Shown one piece after another: positions 45,284-54,064 of a stretch of 64,000 bases of DNA. Under the pieces are notes generated by a model. It was not told the DNA's origin. It was given only the letters and a program-made list of their open reading frames with translations, and ran no database searches. Position 1 is the stretch's first letter, and every line of letters begins with the position of its first letter. The position numbers and the translations under genes are program-made. The stretch comes from Syntrophobacter sp963666995 (lineage in GTDB: Bacteria > Desulfobacterota > Syntrophobacteria > Syntrophobacterales > Syntrophobacteraceae): contig OY762941.1 in the NCBI GenBank assembly GCA_963666995.1, positions 1 to 64,000 on the forward strand, given 5' to 3'.

Positions 45284-46990
45284 ATGATTATAGGTTTGGA
45301 TGTCGGCGGCACTCACACTGATGTCGTTCTCATTGGTGAAGAAGGCATTCTTCGTCAGACTAAGGTCCCAACTGATCATTCCAATTTGTTGAGCTGCGTA
45401 CAGGCGGGCCTGGAGGCGGTCACCAGCGATGTTCCCCCGGAACGCCTCAGCAGGGCGGTGCTTAGCACGACCCTCACAACCAACGCCATCGTAGAGGGGA
45501 AGACCATCGAAACGGGGATGATCGTCTCGGGCGGTCCGGGCGTCGATCCCGAGAGCTATCGAACCGGCAGGCATTACTATTCCGTGTCCGGTTCCATCGA
45601 TCACCGAGGCCGGGAGATCCAGCCCGTCAACGCGTCGGAAATCCAGACGATCGCGTCCCGCCTCAAAGCCGACGGAATCCGCCATGTAGGTGTGGTCAGC
45701 AAGTTTTCGGTGCGCAATCCCAAGCATGAACTTCGGATCCGCGAGATTCTTGGAGACTCGTTCGCCAACGTGACCCTTGGCCACAGCCTCTCGGGCAACC
45801 TGAATTTCCCCCGGCGTATCGCCACGGCCTACCTCAATGCCGCCGTTTACGATACTCACAAGAAGTTCTTCCAGGCCGTCCGTGAGTCGCTGCAAAAGAA
45901 AGGCCTGAACATCCCGATTTACGTTTTGAAGGCAGACGGCGGCACCATGAGCCTTGAGGCCTCCCTCCGTTCTCCCGGGCAAACCATCCTTTCGGGGCCC
46001 GCCGCGAGTGTAATGGGGTCACTGCCGTTTGCTTCCGAAAGTGATGAAACCCTGGTCCTGGATATCGGGGGAACGACGACGGACATGGCCATACTCATTC
46101 GCAGAGTTCCGCTTCTCGACCCGGTCGGGAGTGAACTCGGCGGGTACAAGACCCTGATCCGCGCGCTCAAGACCCATTCGATCGGCCTCGGAGGCGACAG
46201 CGCGGTCCGGGTCAAAGACGGCAAGCTGACCATCGGCCCGGATCGGCAGGGCAAGGCCATGGCCTACGGAGGACTGGTTCCGACTCCGACCGATGCACTC
46301 TTCGTCCTGGGGAAGGCGTCCAACGGGGATGCGGACAGCGCCCGCAAGGGCCTCAAACCCCTGGCCGAACGCATGGGGACGTCTCTCGAGCACACCGCCA
46401 ACCTCATTTTCGACAGAGCGTGCAAAAAGATCCTGGATGCGGTGGACCATATGATCGCAAACATCAACAGCAAGCCGGTCTATACGGTTCAGGAACTTCT
46501 GGGCGGCTATCAGGTCAAGCCCCGTGAGATACTCGTTCTCGGCGGCCCGGCTCCCTATTTTGCCCATCGGCTCGCTGAACTCACCGACTGCCGTGTGCAC
46601 GTGGTCCCCCAGTGGCACGTAGCAAACGCGATAGGCGCCGCCCTCGCCAAGAACACCTGCGAAGTCACTCTGTTCGCGGATACGGAAAGAGGTTTCGCGG
46701 TCGCCCCGGAAGAAGAGTTTTATCAAACCGTAAAACGGGATTTTGGCCGAGAAGACGCCGTACGACTGGCTTTTGACCTGCTGCGCAAGAAATGCATGAA
46801 GGAAGGCGCCGCTGAATCCGAAGTGGAGATGGAAGTCCTCGAGGATGTCCAGTTCAATATGGTTCGAGACTTCTATACGACGGGTCGAAACATACGGGTC
46901 AAGGTGCAGATGAAGCCCGGATTGATTTCCAGGTACAGGGACATGGCCGATAAGCTGTTCAATTACTGTCCGTTGCCGGGAACAGTGTAG
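45284..46990 (+). CDS. Hydantoinase/oxoprolinase-family protein (ASKHA fold)
   Basis: About 568 residues from the ATG at 45284, with GGGGAA upstream. Typical stretches are IIGLDVGGTHTDVVLIG, STTLTTNAIVEGK, then DIGGTTTDMAILI and GLGGDSAVRVK. Hydantoinase A/N-methylhydantoinase proteins use ATP to open hydantoin or oxoproline rings; here there is no HyuB partner, so activity on hydantoin is unlikely and other family members act in acetone/acetophenone carboxylation or cofactor maturation. The HDAC-like gene follows by about 110 bases on the same strand. Confidence 0.85.
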   Translation: MIIGLDVGGTHTDVVLIGEEGILRQTKVPTDHSNLLSCVQAGLEAVTSDVPPERLSRAVLSTTLTTNAIVEGKTIETGMIVSGGPGVDPESYRTGRHYYSVSGSIDHRGREIQPVNASEIQTIASRLKADGIRHVGVVSKFSVRNPKHELRIREILGDSFANVTLGHSLSGNLNFPRRIATAYLNAAVYDTHKKFFQAVRESLQKKGLNIPIYVLKADGGTMSLEASLRSPGQTILSGPAASVMGSLPFASESDETLVLDIGGTTTDMAILIRRVPLLDPVGSELGGYKTLIRALKTHSIGLGGDSAVRVKDGKLTIGPDRQGKAMAYGGLVPTPTDALFVLGKASNGDADSARKGLKPLAERMGTSLEHTANLIFDRACKKILDAVDHMIANINSKPVYTVQELLGGYQVKPREILVLGGPAPYFAHRLAELTDCRVHVVPQWHVANAIGAALAKNTCEVTLFADTERGFAVAPEEEFYQTVKRDFGREDAVRLAFDLLRKKCMKEGAAESEVEMEVLEDVQFNMVRDFYTTGRNIRVKVQMKPGLISRYRDMADKLFNYCPLPGTV

Positions 46991-47101
46991 AACAGGTACG
47001 CCTCGCTTTGCCGCGGTTGGCCGGTTTCGCAGGAACGCCGTGCGGCGTGGGCGCCGACGAACCCCCGCCGGGCCTCTTTGCCGGCCGGAAAGGAACGAGA
47101 T

Positions 47102-48418
47102 ATGCTCACCAGCAAAACAAAAACAGGGTTGGTGTTCTTTCCTGCTTTCGATTGGGCGATCAGCCCGACCCATCCCGAAAGAGAAGAGCGGCTGCTCTAC
47201 ACTCAGGACCAGGTCTTCGAGGAAGGTTTGCTGGATATCGAGGGCATAGACGAATTCAAGCCCGAATTGGCAACGACCGCCGACGTCAAGCGTGTGCACT
47301 TCTGTGCGCCGGACGAATTGAGCGTGCTGACCGAGTCTCATCTCATCAGCGCCGGCGGGGCTAAGACGATCGGGACCCAGGTAATGGAAAAGCGGATCGA
47401 GCGCGGGTTTGCGCTCGTGCGCCCGCCCGGCCACCACGCCATGCGCGTGGTTCACGGCGCCCGGGGCTTCTGCAATGTGAATATCGAAGCGATCATGATC
47501 GAATACCTGCGGAAGGCCTACGGGATAGACCGGGTAGCCATCGTCGACACGGACTGCCATCACGGCGATGGAACTCAGGACATCTACTGGCACGACCCGG
47601 ATACCCTGTTCATTTCCATTCATCAGGACGGACGGACTCTTTATCCCGGAAGCGGATTTCATTACGAGACGGGTGGACCGACGGCTGCGGGAACTACGGT
47701 CAACATCCCCCTGCCGCCGCGCACCTCCGAGGAGGGATTCCTTTACGCCCTGGATCAGGTCGTACTTCCCATCCTCGAGGAATTCAAACCTCAACTGATC
47801 GTCAACTCAGCGGGGCAGGACAACCATTATACCGATCCGATCACAAACATGAACTTTTGCGCTCAAGGGTACGCTGAACTTACCCGCCGCCTCAAAGCCG
47901 ACATCGCCGTCCTCGAAGGAGGCTATTCGATCGAGGGCGCTCTCCCCTACGTCAACGTCGGAATCATTCTGGCGATGGCCGGTCTCGATTTCAGCAAGGT
48001 GAGGGAGCCGGACTACCATCCCGATAAGATCCGCCAGTCGAGGGAGGTCACGAAACACATCGAAAAAGTGGCAGCCGAAGTGCTCGATTCATGGAAGAAA
48101 GCTTCCGAGGTGAAGGGGAAATTCCTTTCGGGGAAGAAGTTTGCGGAGCGTGACCGCTCGATTTACTACGACACCGATAATATTCTCGAGACTCAACATG
48201 AGATGCTGCGCGTTTGTCCCGACTGCAGCGGGGTTCTCTCCATTGATTCGTCCACCGATACGGGATACCATATATTTGCCGTGCATATTCCACGAAAAGC
48301 CTGCACTGAATGCCGGGAACAGGGATTCAAATGGTATGAAGCCGCGGACATGCGGATTCTCAACAGGGCTTTTCTCCAGGACAGGACCGAAGACAATTAT
48401 CTGGTGCGCAAGGGTTAA
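47102..48418 (+). CDS. Histone-deacetylase-family amidohydrolase with C-terminal Cys-rich region
   Basis: About 438 residues; AAAGGA precedes the ATG at 47102. HDAC motifs: RPPGHHAM (catalytic His111-His112), DTDCHHGDGTQD with zinc ligands Asp151 and His153, and NSAGQDNHYTDP with Asp240; GGY near 310. Position 152 is Cys instead of the usual Val. Bacterial members deacetylate polyamines, acetoin-related compounds or proteins. The last ~75 residues form a zinc-ribbon-like extension (RVCPDCSG and KACTECREQG), not part of the normal fold, which may bind a partner or nucleic acid. It follows the hydantoinase-like gene and precedes rlmN by 11 bases. Confidence 0.87.
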   Translation: MLTSKTKTGLVFFPAFDWAISPTHPEREERLLYTQDQVFEEGLLDIEGIDEFKPELATTADVKRVHFCAPDELSVLTESHLISAGGAKTIGTQVMEKRIERGFALVRPPGHHAMRVVHGARGFCNVNIEAIMIEYLRKAYGIDRVAIVDTDCHHGDGTQDIYWHDPDTLFISIHQDGRTLYPGSGFHYETGGPTAAGTTVNIPLPPRTSEEGFLYALDQVVLPILEEFKPQLIVNSAGQDNHYTDPITNMNFCAQGYAELTRRLKADIAVLEGGYSIEGALPYVNVGIILAMAGLDFSKVREPDYHPDKIRQSREVTKHIEKVAAEVLDSWKKASEVKGKFLSGKKFAERDRSIYYDTDNILETQHEMLRVCPDCSGVLSIDSSTDTGYHIFAVHIPRKACTECREQGFKWYEAADMRILNRAFLQDRTEDNYLVRKG

Positions 48419-48429
48419 GACCTCCTGAT

Positions 48430-49458
48430 ATGGAACCGATTTTCATCAAGGATTACACACTGCCTGAACTCGAAGAATGGGTTCAGGGCATAGGGGAACG
48501 CCCGTTCAGAGCGCGTCAGCTCTTCAGGCATATTTATGCGCGCGGTATCCGTTCGTGGGATGAATGCAGCGATCTCAGCAAGGCCTTCCGAACGCAGCTC
48601 GATATGGGCACCCGCCTCGACGCACTGAAAATCCTGAAAAAAGAACAGGCGCCGGACGGGACCTCCAAATACCTGTTCGGCCTGCCTGACGGCTGCCGCA
48701 TCGAATCCGTGCTGATACCCGATCCGCCCCGTTGCACGCTCTGCATATCCAGCCAGGTGGGCTGTGCTCTCGGGTGCAAGTTCTGCCTGACGGGCTCTCT
48801 CGGCTTCAGCCGGAATCTCACCTCAGCAGAAATTGTGGACCAGGTCTGCCAGGTCCAGGGGGAACTCGGTTCCCGGTCCCGGGTCACGAACCTGGTGTTC
48901 ATGGGTATGGGCGAGCCGCTGGCAAATTACGAGGCTGTGCTGAGAGCGATGAAGGTGATCATCGATCCGAACGGGCTGGCTTTCTCCCATCGACGAATCA
49001 CACTGTCCACCGCAGGTCTTATCCCCCAGATGCGCCGGCTCGGACGGGAGAGCCCCATAAACCTTGCGATCAGCCTGCATGCCGCCGAGGATTCCCTGCG
49101 CAGCGAACTCATGCCCATAAACCGCACCTACCCGCTTGAGCAACTCATGAGTGCCTGCCGCGAATTCCCGATTCCCCCGAGGAAGCGGATTACTTTCGAA
49201 TACATACTGCTGGACCGCGTGAACGACGATCTCGGGCAGGCGCGTAACCTGGTGAAGATTCTTCATGGGGTGAGAGCCAAAGTGAACCTCATTCCTTTCA
49301 ATCCATACCCGGGTTCTCCATTCAGGAGGCCTGCCGAACACCGCGTGTTCGGCTTCCAGGAGATCCTTCAACAAGCCGGTCTGACCGCGATTATCAGGAA
49401 GAGCCGGGGTGACGAGATCCGGGCCGCATGCGGGCAGCTCGTCGCCGGCCGGAGGTAG
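48430..49458 (+). CDS. rlmN: 23S rRNA (adenine2503-C2)-methyltransferase RlmN
   Basis: 342 residues, a normal length. Radical SAM cysteines are in GCALGCKFCLTG; conserved RlmN parts include RARQLFRHIYARG, SSQVGCALGC, LVFMGMGEPLANY and LIPFNPYPGS. The catalytic Cys that carries the methyl group is in the C-terminal AACGQL. It methylates A2503 of 23S rRNA, and in many bacteria also A37 of some tRNAs. It lies 11 bases after the HDAC-like gene, perhaps as an operon, although its ribosome binding site is weak. Confidence 0.95.
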   Translation: MEPIFIKDYTLPELEEWVQGIGERPFRARQLFRHIYARGIRSWDECSDLSKAFRTQLDMGTRLDALKILKKEQAPDGTSKYLFGLPDGCRIESVLIPDPPRCTLCISSQVGCALGCKFCLTGSLGFSRNLTSAEIVDQVCQVQGELGSRSRVTNLVFMGMGEPLANYEAVLRAMKVIIDPNGLAFSHRRITLSTAGLIPQMRRLGRESPINLAISLHAAEDSLRSELMPINRTYPLEQLMSACREFPIPPRKRITFEYILLDRVNDDLGQARNLVKILHGVRAKVNLIPFNPYPGSPFRRPAEHRVFGFQEILQQAGLTAIIRKSRGDEIRAACGQLVAGRR

Positions 49459-49573
49459 GGAAGGGTCCGGGAAGGAAGCCGGCTGAAGTGCTGTTCGAAG
49501 CGGGTTTTCAAGGGGTTCCCACCTCAGTCTGCCCCTTTTGCAGAGCGGTCTTCAACAAACAGGAGTGTTGACA

Positions 49574-49948
49574 TTGGGACCTGATTTCAGTAAAAATAAT
49601 GGTTTACTCCCGGTCATTGCGCAGAACTTCGATGACGGCAGAGTTTTGATGCTCGCTTACATGAATGAGCTTGCCTGGCAGAAAACGGTCGAGACCGGCA
49701 AGGCCCATTACTGGAGTCGGTCGAGGCGGAAGCTGTGGCTGAAGGGGGAAGAGTCGGGACACTTCCAGGTCGTTAAGGAAATACTGCTCGATTGCGACCG
49801 GGACACTATCCTCATAAAGGTGGTCCAAGTCGGTGGAGCGGCATGCCACGACGGCTATGCAAGCTGCTTTTACCGGCGTTTCGAAAGCGGAAATCTACAG
49901 GTGATCGACAAGCCTGTTTTCGATCCACAGGAGGTTTACAAGAAGTGA
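49574..49948 (+). CDS. hisI: Phosphoribosyl-AMP cyclohydrolase (HisI)
   Basis: About 124 residues. A TTG at 49574 is the chosen start because AGGAG at 49561-49565 lies 8 bases upstream; no ATG fits. Diagnostic parts are DGRVLMLAYMN, HYWSRSRRKLWLKGEESGH and the zinc cysteines in DCDRD and GGAACHDGYASCFYR. It opens the purine ring of phosphoribosyl-AMP in histidine synthesis. It is the separate HisI without the HisE domain. The stop codon overlaps the GTG start of hisG (GTGA). Confidence 0.93.
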   Translation: MGPDFSKNNGLLPVIAQNFDDGRVLMLAYMNELAWQKTVETGKAHYWSRSRRKLWLKGEESGHFQVVKEILLDCDRDTILIKVVQVGGAACHDGYASCFYRRFESGNLQVIDKPVFDPQEVYKK

Positions 49949-50817
49949 GACAGCTCGCTTTGGGCGTACCCAAGGGAAGCCTGCAGGAAGCAACCATCAG
50001 ATTGTTCAACCAGTCGGGGTGGCGAATTTCCCTCTCCGACAGAAACTACTTTCCCGAAATCGATGACGCGGAGATCAGTTGTTCCATCTGCCGCGCACAG
50101 GAAATGTCGAGATACGTTGAAAGCGGGACCTTTGACGCCGGGCTGACCGGGCGTGACTGGATAATGGAAAATGATTCCAAGGTCGTCGTCGTCGCGGATC
50201 TCATTTACTCGAAGGTCAGTCAGCGCCCTGCCCGCTGGGTGCTTGCCGTTCCCATGGATTCTCCCGTACGCGAATTAAAGGATCTGGACGGCAAGAAAAT
50301 AGCCACGGAATTGGTCAATTTCACCCGCCGCTACTTTCAGCAGGAAGGGGTTCGGGTCGACGTCGAATTCTCCTGGGGAGCCACCGAGGCCAAGGTCATC
50401 TCCGGGCTGTGCGACGCCATTGTCGAGGTGACCGAAACCGGCGCCACGATGCGGGCAAATGGGTTGCGTATTGTAAAGGAACTCATGCAGTCAAACACGC
50501 AGTTCATTGCCAACAAGGATGCCATGGAAGATCCCTGGAAGCGGGAGAAGATGGATCAGATCGCTTTGCTCCTCCAGGGGGCGCTTCGTGCGGAGAATCT
50601 CGTTGCACTGAAGATGAACGTGCCCGAAGACAGGCTGAATGATGTCATCGAGCTTCTGCCGAGTCTGAACGCCCCGACCATCGCGCATCTTTACCTGAGC
50701 AAATGGCTTTCGGTGGAAACCGTTGTTTCCAAGAATGTGGTCAGGGAATTGATTCCCCGGCTGATTCACCAAGGGGCCGAAGGCATTATCGAGTATTCCC
50801 TGAACAAGGTGATTTGA
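49945..50817 (+). CDS. hisG: ATP phosphoribosyltransferase (HisG), long form
   Basis: 290 residues from the GTG at 49945, which overlaps the hisI stop; AGGAGG lies upstream. Family parts are LALGVPKGSLQEATIRLF, FDAGLTGRDWI, ELVNFTRRYF and GLCDAIVEVTETGATMRANGLRI. The C-terminal ~75 residues are the regulatory ACT-like domain of the long form, where histidine binds as feedback inhibitor. It performs the first step of histidine synthesis. The other his genes are not in the window. Confidence 0.94.
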   Translation: MRQLALGVPKGSLQEATIRLFNQSGWRISLSDRNYFPEIDDAEISCSICRAQEMSRYVESGTFDAGLTGRDWIMENDSKVVVVADLIYSKVSQRPARWVLAVPMDSPVRELKDLDGKKIATELVNFTRRYFQQEGVRVDVEFSWGATEAKVISGLCDAIVEVTETGATMRANGLRIVKELMQSNTQFIANKDAMEDPWKREKMDQIALLLQGALRAENLVALKMNVPEDRLNDVIELLPSLNAPTIAHLYLSKWLSVETVVSKNVVRELIPRLIHQGAEGIIEYSLNKVI

Positions 50818-52064
50818 TGTCGCTTGCAAAGCCCTTCTGGTTTCTGTGTCTAATCACGATTCTTGCCTGCGGCGGATGCGCCACGACAAGCAAGGACCCG
50901 GTGTCGCGTTACAGCACAAGCCAGTTGCAGCGGATAGGGGAAAAGTTCCTGGCGGCCGGCGATGCGGGCCAGGCGATGAAGTACCTGACGCTGGCGGAAC
51001 AGAAGAAACCGAAAGACCCCGTCATTTTGTATGATCTCGGCCTTGCCTATAATGGGCGCGGGCTTCAGAACGAAGCGCTGTCTTATTTTCAGAAGGCCCT
51101 TGCGGAGAAGCCCGACTACGCCGAGGCTTACAATGCCATAGGCGCGCTTTACGCGGAACGGGGGCAGTTCAGTCTCGCTCAGGAGTCTTTTCAGAAAGCG
51201 ATTTCAAATCCCTATTATCCAACGCCCGAGATTGGCTATTACAACCTGGGCCGCCTGTATGAAAAACAGGGCGACTATGAAGCGGCACTCAAGCAATACC
51301 AGGAAGCGATTCGTCTGCATGCCAACTATGGTCATGCCTTCTACCGCATGGGGGTGATCCTGGAGTCGCTGAAGCGAGGGGATGAAGCCAAGAGAGCATA
51401 CGGGAAAGCCATCGGGTACACGCCCGATCTAGCCGAAGCTCATTTGCGATACGGCATCTTGTGCTCTCAGGCAGGCGAGACCGAACAGGCCGTCTTTTCA
51501 TTGACACGCGTCATGAAGCTCGCTCCCAACACCACACTGTCTGAGGAAGCGAAGCGCTGCCTGGACCGCATTGAACCGGTCACCCTGGGGACTCCCCAGC
51601 AGCCCACAGCCGTTCAACCGCCCGAGAAACCTTCCAGGGCGGAAGCAATCGGCCAGCCGGAGGTCCGGCAAGTGGAACCGGCAAATCGGGCAGGCCCCCC
51701 TGCCGCACCCGTTCAGGCCGTTCAGTATCCCAGGGAACAACCTTTGCCGCCGTCTCAAGCACCTGCTGCCGAAGCAGCGCCTCAGGGCGGGTCGCTTCAG
51801 GCTGCTCAGCCTGAGCAGCAAGTCAAATTTGTCGTTCAGGTCGGTTCTTTTGTCGACAAGGACAAGGCTGATGAAATGCAGGCCGGTCTGCTCAAAAAGG
51901 GATACCCGGCCGTTGTCAGACAGGCAAAGAATCAGGCACTCGGCACGGTCTATATCATTCAGCTAAAACCCGTGGACACTCTTTCCAAAGCCACCACCCT
52001 GATGACGCAAATCGAGGGCGAAGTGCAGGCGAAGCCTACCATCATCAGGGTGCCCGGGAAGTGA
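50817..52064 (+). CDS. TPR lipoprotein with C-terminal SPOR domain
   Basis: About 415 residues. The ATG at 50817 overlaps the hisG stop (TGATG). A lipobox-like end of the signal peptide, LITILAC, gives a likely lipidated cysteine. Seven or so TPR repeats (ALAEKPDYAEAYNAIGALYAERGQ) occupy residues 40-250, then a Pro/Ala/Gln-rich linker, then a SPOR domain at about 340-415 (KFVVQVGSFVDKDKADEMQAGLLKKGYPAVV). SPOR domains bind glycan strands stripped of peptides at division sites. It is probably an outer- or inner-membrane lipoprotein at the septum. Confidence 0.85.
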   Translation: MSLAKPFWFLCLITILACGGCATTSKDPVSRYSTSQLQRIGEKFLAAGDAGQAMKYLTLAEQKKPKDPVILYDLGLAYNGRGLQNEALSYFQKALAEKPDYAEAYNAIGALYAERGQFSLAQESFQKAISNPYYPTPEIGYYNLGRLYEKQGDYEAALKQYQEAIRLHANYGHAFYRMGVILESLKRGDEAKRAYGKAIGYTPDLAEAHLRYGILCSQAGETEQAVFSLTRVMKLAPNTTLSEEAKRCLDRIEPVTLGTPQQPTAVQPPEKPSRAEAIGQPEVRQVEPANRAGPPAAPVQAVQYPREQPLPPSQAPAAEAAPQGGSLQAAQPEQQVKFVVQVGSFVDKDKADEMQAGLLKKGYPAVVRQAKNQALGTVYIIQLKPVDTLSKATTLMTQIEGEVQAKPTIIRVPGK

Positions 52065-52261
52065 CGAATCCTCAGCAATGTTACTCGGAACCATTCCAAG
52101 ACCCCATTCATCGATCCAGTTGCGGTGCCGGACCCGGAAGGCAGGCTGTCCCCACACCGAATCGTCATTCGGCGGTGTTTTCCATATGCTTCTACCTTAA
52201 CAAGGTCCGGTTGAACTTCCACTCATGGTGAATTCGCTCATTCAGAAAGGCGGGACCGATC

Positions 52262-53413
52262 GTGATCTGCAGAAGAGTTCAGGATCTAAAGTCATTCATC
52301 GCGATGGACGTGCTCGAGCGCGCTCAGGAGATGGAGCGGGCTGGAGAATCCGTTATTCATCTCGAAGTCGGCGAACCGGATTTCAATACCCCGTCCGCGG
52401 TCAAGGATGCCGCGGTGGAAGCCCTCGCCGGCGGCGACACCCACTACACGCACAGCCTCGGGACCACCAAGCTTCGTGAAGCCATATGCAGGTACTACGA
52501 AGAGACCTACGGAGTGAAAACCCTCGACCCGGACCAGGTCCTCGTCACTTCGGGGACTTCGCCGGCATTTCTCGTGGCCATGGGTACGATACTGGAATGC
52601 GGCGAAGAGGTCATCTTGTCCGATCCGCACTATGCCTGCCATCCCAATTTCGTGCGGTTCCTCGAAGGCATTCCCCGCTTGATTCCGGTTTACGAAGAGG
52701 ATGGATTTCAATACAGGCCGGAGACGATACGCGCCGCTTTGACCCCCAAGACAAAAGCCATTCTCATCAACTCACCGGCAAACCCCACCGGCAACCTCCT
52801 CGAGCCGGGCAGGATGGCGGAAATCGCAGATATGGGAAGGCTGATCCTGAGCGATGAGATCTATCATGGGCTGGTATATGAAGGGCGGGCGCATTCCATA
52901 CTGGAATTCACGGACAACTGCATCGTCTTCAACGGATTTTCCAAACTCTTTGCCATGACCGGCTGGAGGCTTGGGTACCTCATTGTCCCCAAAAGCATGA
53001 TCCGCCCGATGCAGAAGATGCTTCAGAACTTTTTCATTTCCGCAAATTCAATGGTCCAGGCAGCCGGATATGTGGCTTTGACGGATCCGAGCGTCAAGAG
53101 GGACGTCCAGGCGATGGTGGAACGCTACGACAAGCGCAGGCGCTTCATTATCCCGCGACTCCGGGAGATCGGATTCGGGATTACCGTCGAACCATCCGGT
53201 GCGTTTTACGTCTTCGCCAATGCCGGGAAGTTTACCAACGATTCATATGCGTTCGCTTTTGAGATCCTGGAAAAGGCGAAAGTCGGAATCACTCCGGGGG
53301 TCGACTTCGGGCAGAACGCAGAAGGTTATGTCCGGTTCAGTTACGCCAACTCGACGGCAAACATCGCAGAAGGTCTTCGAAGGATAGAAGCCTATTTGCA
53401 GAAGCGTTCCTGA
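52262..53413 (+). CDS. Class I/II PLP-dependent aminotransferase
   Basis: 383 residues from a GTG at 52262; an ATG at 52304 would remove 14 residues that fit the family N-terminus. PLP features: LEVGEPDFNTP, then THYTHSLGTTKLREAI, NSPANPTGN, SDEIYHGLVYEG and the Schiff-base lysine in GFSKLFAMTGWRLGY. The class includes aspartate and alanine aminotransferases. The substrate cannot be decided. hisG and hisI lie nearby, but a HisC role is not supported by the sequence. It ends 10 bases before engB. Confidence 0.9.
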   Translation: MICRRVQDLKSFIAMDVLERAQEMERAGESVIHLEVGEPDFNTPSAVKDAAVEALAGGDTHYTHSLGTTKLREAICRYYEETYGVKTLDPDQVLVTSGTSPAFLVAMGTILECGEEVILSDPHYACHPNFVRFLEGIPRLIPVYEEDGFQYRPETIRAALTPKTKAILINSPANPTGNLLEPGRMAEIADMGRLILSDEIYHGLVYEGRAHSILEFTDNCIVFNGFSKLFAMTGWRLGYLIVPKSMIRPMQKMLQNFFISANSMVQAAGYVALTDPSVKRDVQAMVERYDKRRRFIIPRLREIGFGITVEPSGAFYVFANAGKFTNDSYAFAFEILEKAKVGITPGVDFGQNAEGYVRFSYANSTANIAEGLRRIEAYLQKRS

Positions 53414-53423
53414 GGGATATCCC

Positions 53424-54056
53424 GTGGAACCTCTTCCGGTCATTAAATCCGCCGAATTTGAAACCTCGGCCGTCCGCCCGGTCCAGTTTCCTGCCGGAGA
53501 TCTTCCAGAAGTGGCGTTTGCGGGACGATCGAACGTCGGGAAATCCTCCCTCATCAATTGCCTGGTCCAAAGGAGGAAGCTGGTCAGGACGAGCCGGACA
53601 CCCGGACAGACTCAGACCATCAATTTTTTCAGGATCAACGGTCTGTTCTATTTCGTCGATCTTCCCGGATACGGCTACGCCAAGGTCTCCCTCAACGTGC
53701 GCGCTCAGTGGGGGCCGATGGTGGAAAAGTACCTGATCGGAAGGCGGAACCTGCGGGGTGTCGTTCAGATCCTGGATTCCCGGCACCCTCCCACTCCGGA
53801 CGACCTCAAGCTTTGGAACTGGCTTCAGGAAAGCCGGATTCCCGCGATCCCGGTCCTCACCAAAGCGGACAAGATAGGGCGTGCAAGGTGGGAATCCTGC
53901 GCCAGGCAGGCATCCCTGAGCCTCGGGGTTCCGCGGGACCGGTTGATCCTTTTTTCCGCGGAAAGCCGACAGGGGCGTGGCGAGTTGCTGACGCGCATCT
54001 GCGAGATGATAAGCCCGCCTGACGCAACTTCCCCGCCTCAGCAGCTCACATCCTGA
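53424..54056 (+). CDS. engB: Ribosome biogenesis GTPase EngB/YsxC
   Basis: 210 residues from the GTG at 53424 (GAGGGA upstream). G1 AGRSNVGKSSLINCL, G2/switch with RTSRTPGQTQTINFF, G3 DLPGYGY and G4 LTKADK, all standard for EngB. It helps assemble the 50S subunit. It is probably cotranscribed with the aminotransferase. The convergent CysRS-like gene ends 9 bases past its stop. Confidence 0.95.
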   Translation: MEPLPVIKSAEFETSAVRPVQFPAGDLPEVAFAGRSNVGKSSLINCLVQRRKLVRTSRTPGQTQTINFFRINGLFYFVDLPGYGYAKVSLNVRAQWGPMVEKYLIGRRNLRGVVQILDSRHPPTPDDLKLWNWLQESRIPAIPVLTKADKIGRARWESCARQASLSLGVPRDRLILFSAESRQGRGELLTRICEMISPPDATSPPQQLTS

Positions 54057-54064
54057 AGGGAAGC

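Noticed and set aside
46019..47794. Minus-strand open frame of 591 codons across the hydantoinase-HDAC junction
   Set aside because: Antisense to two genes with clear family motifs; no motif of its own.
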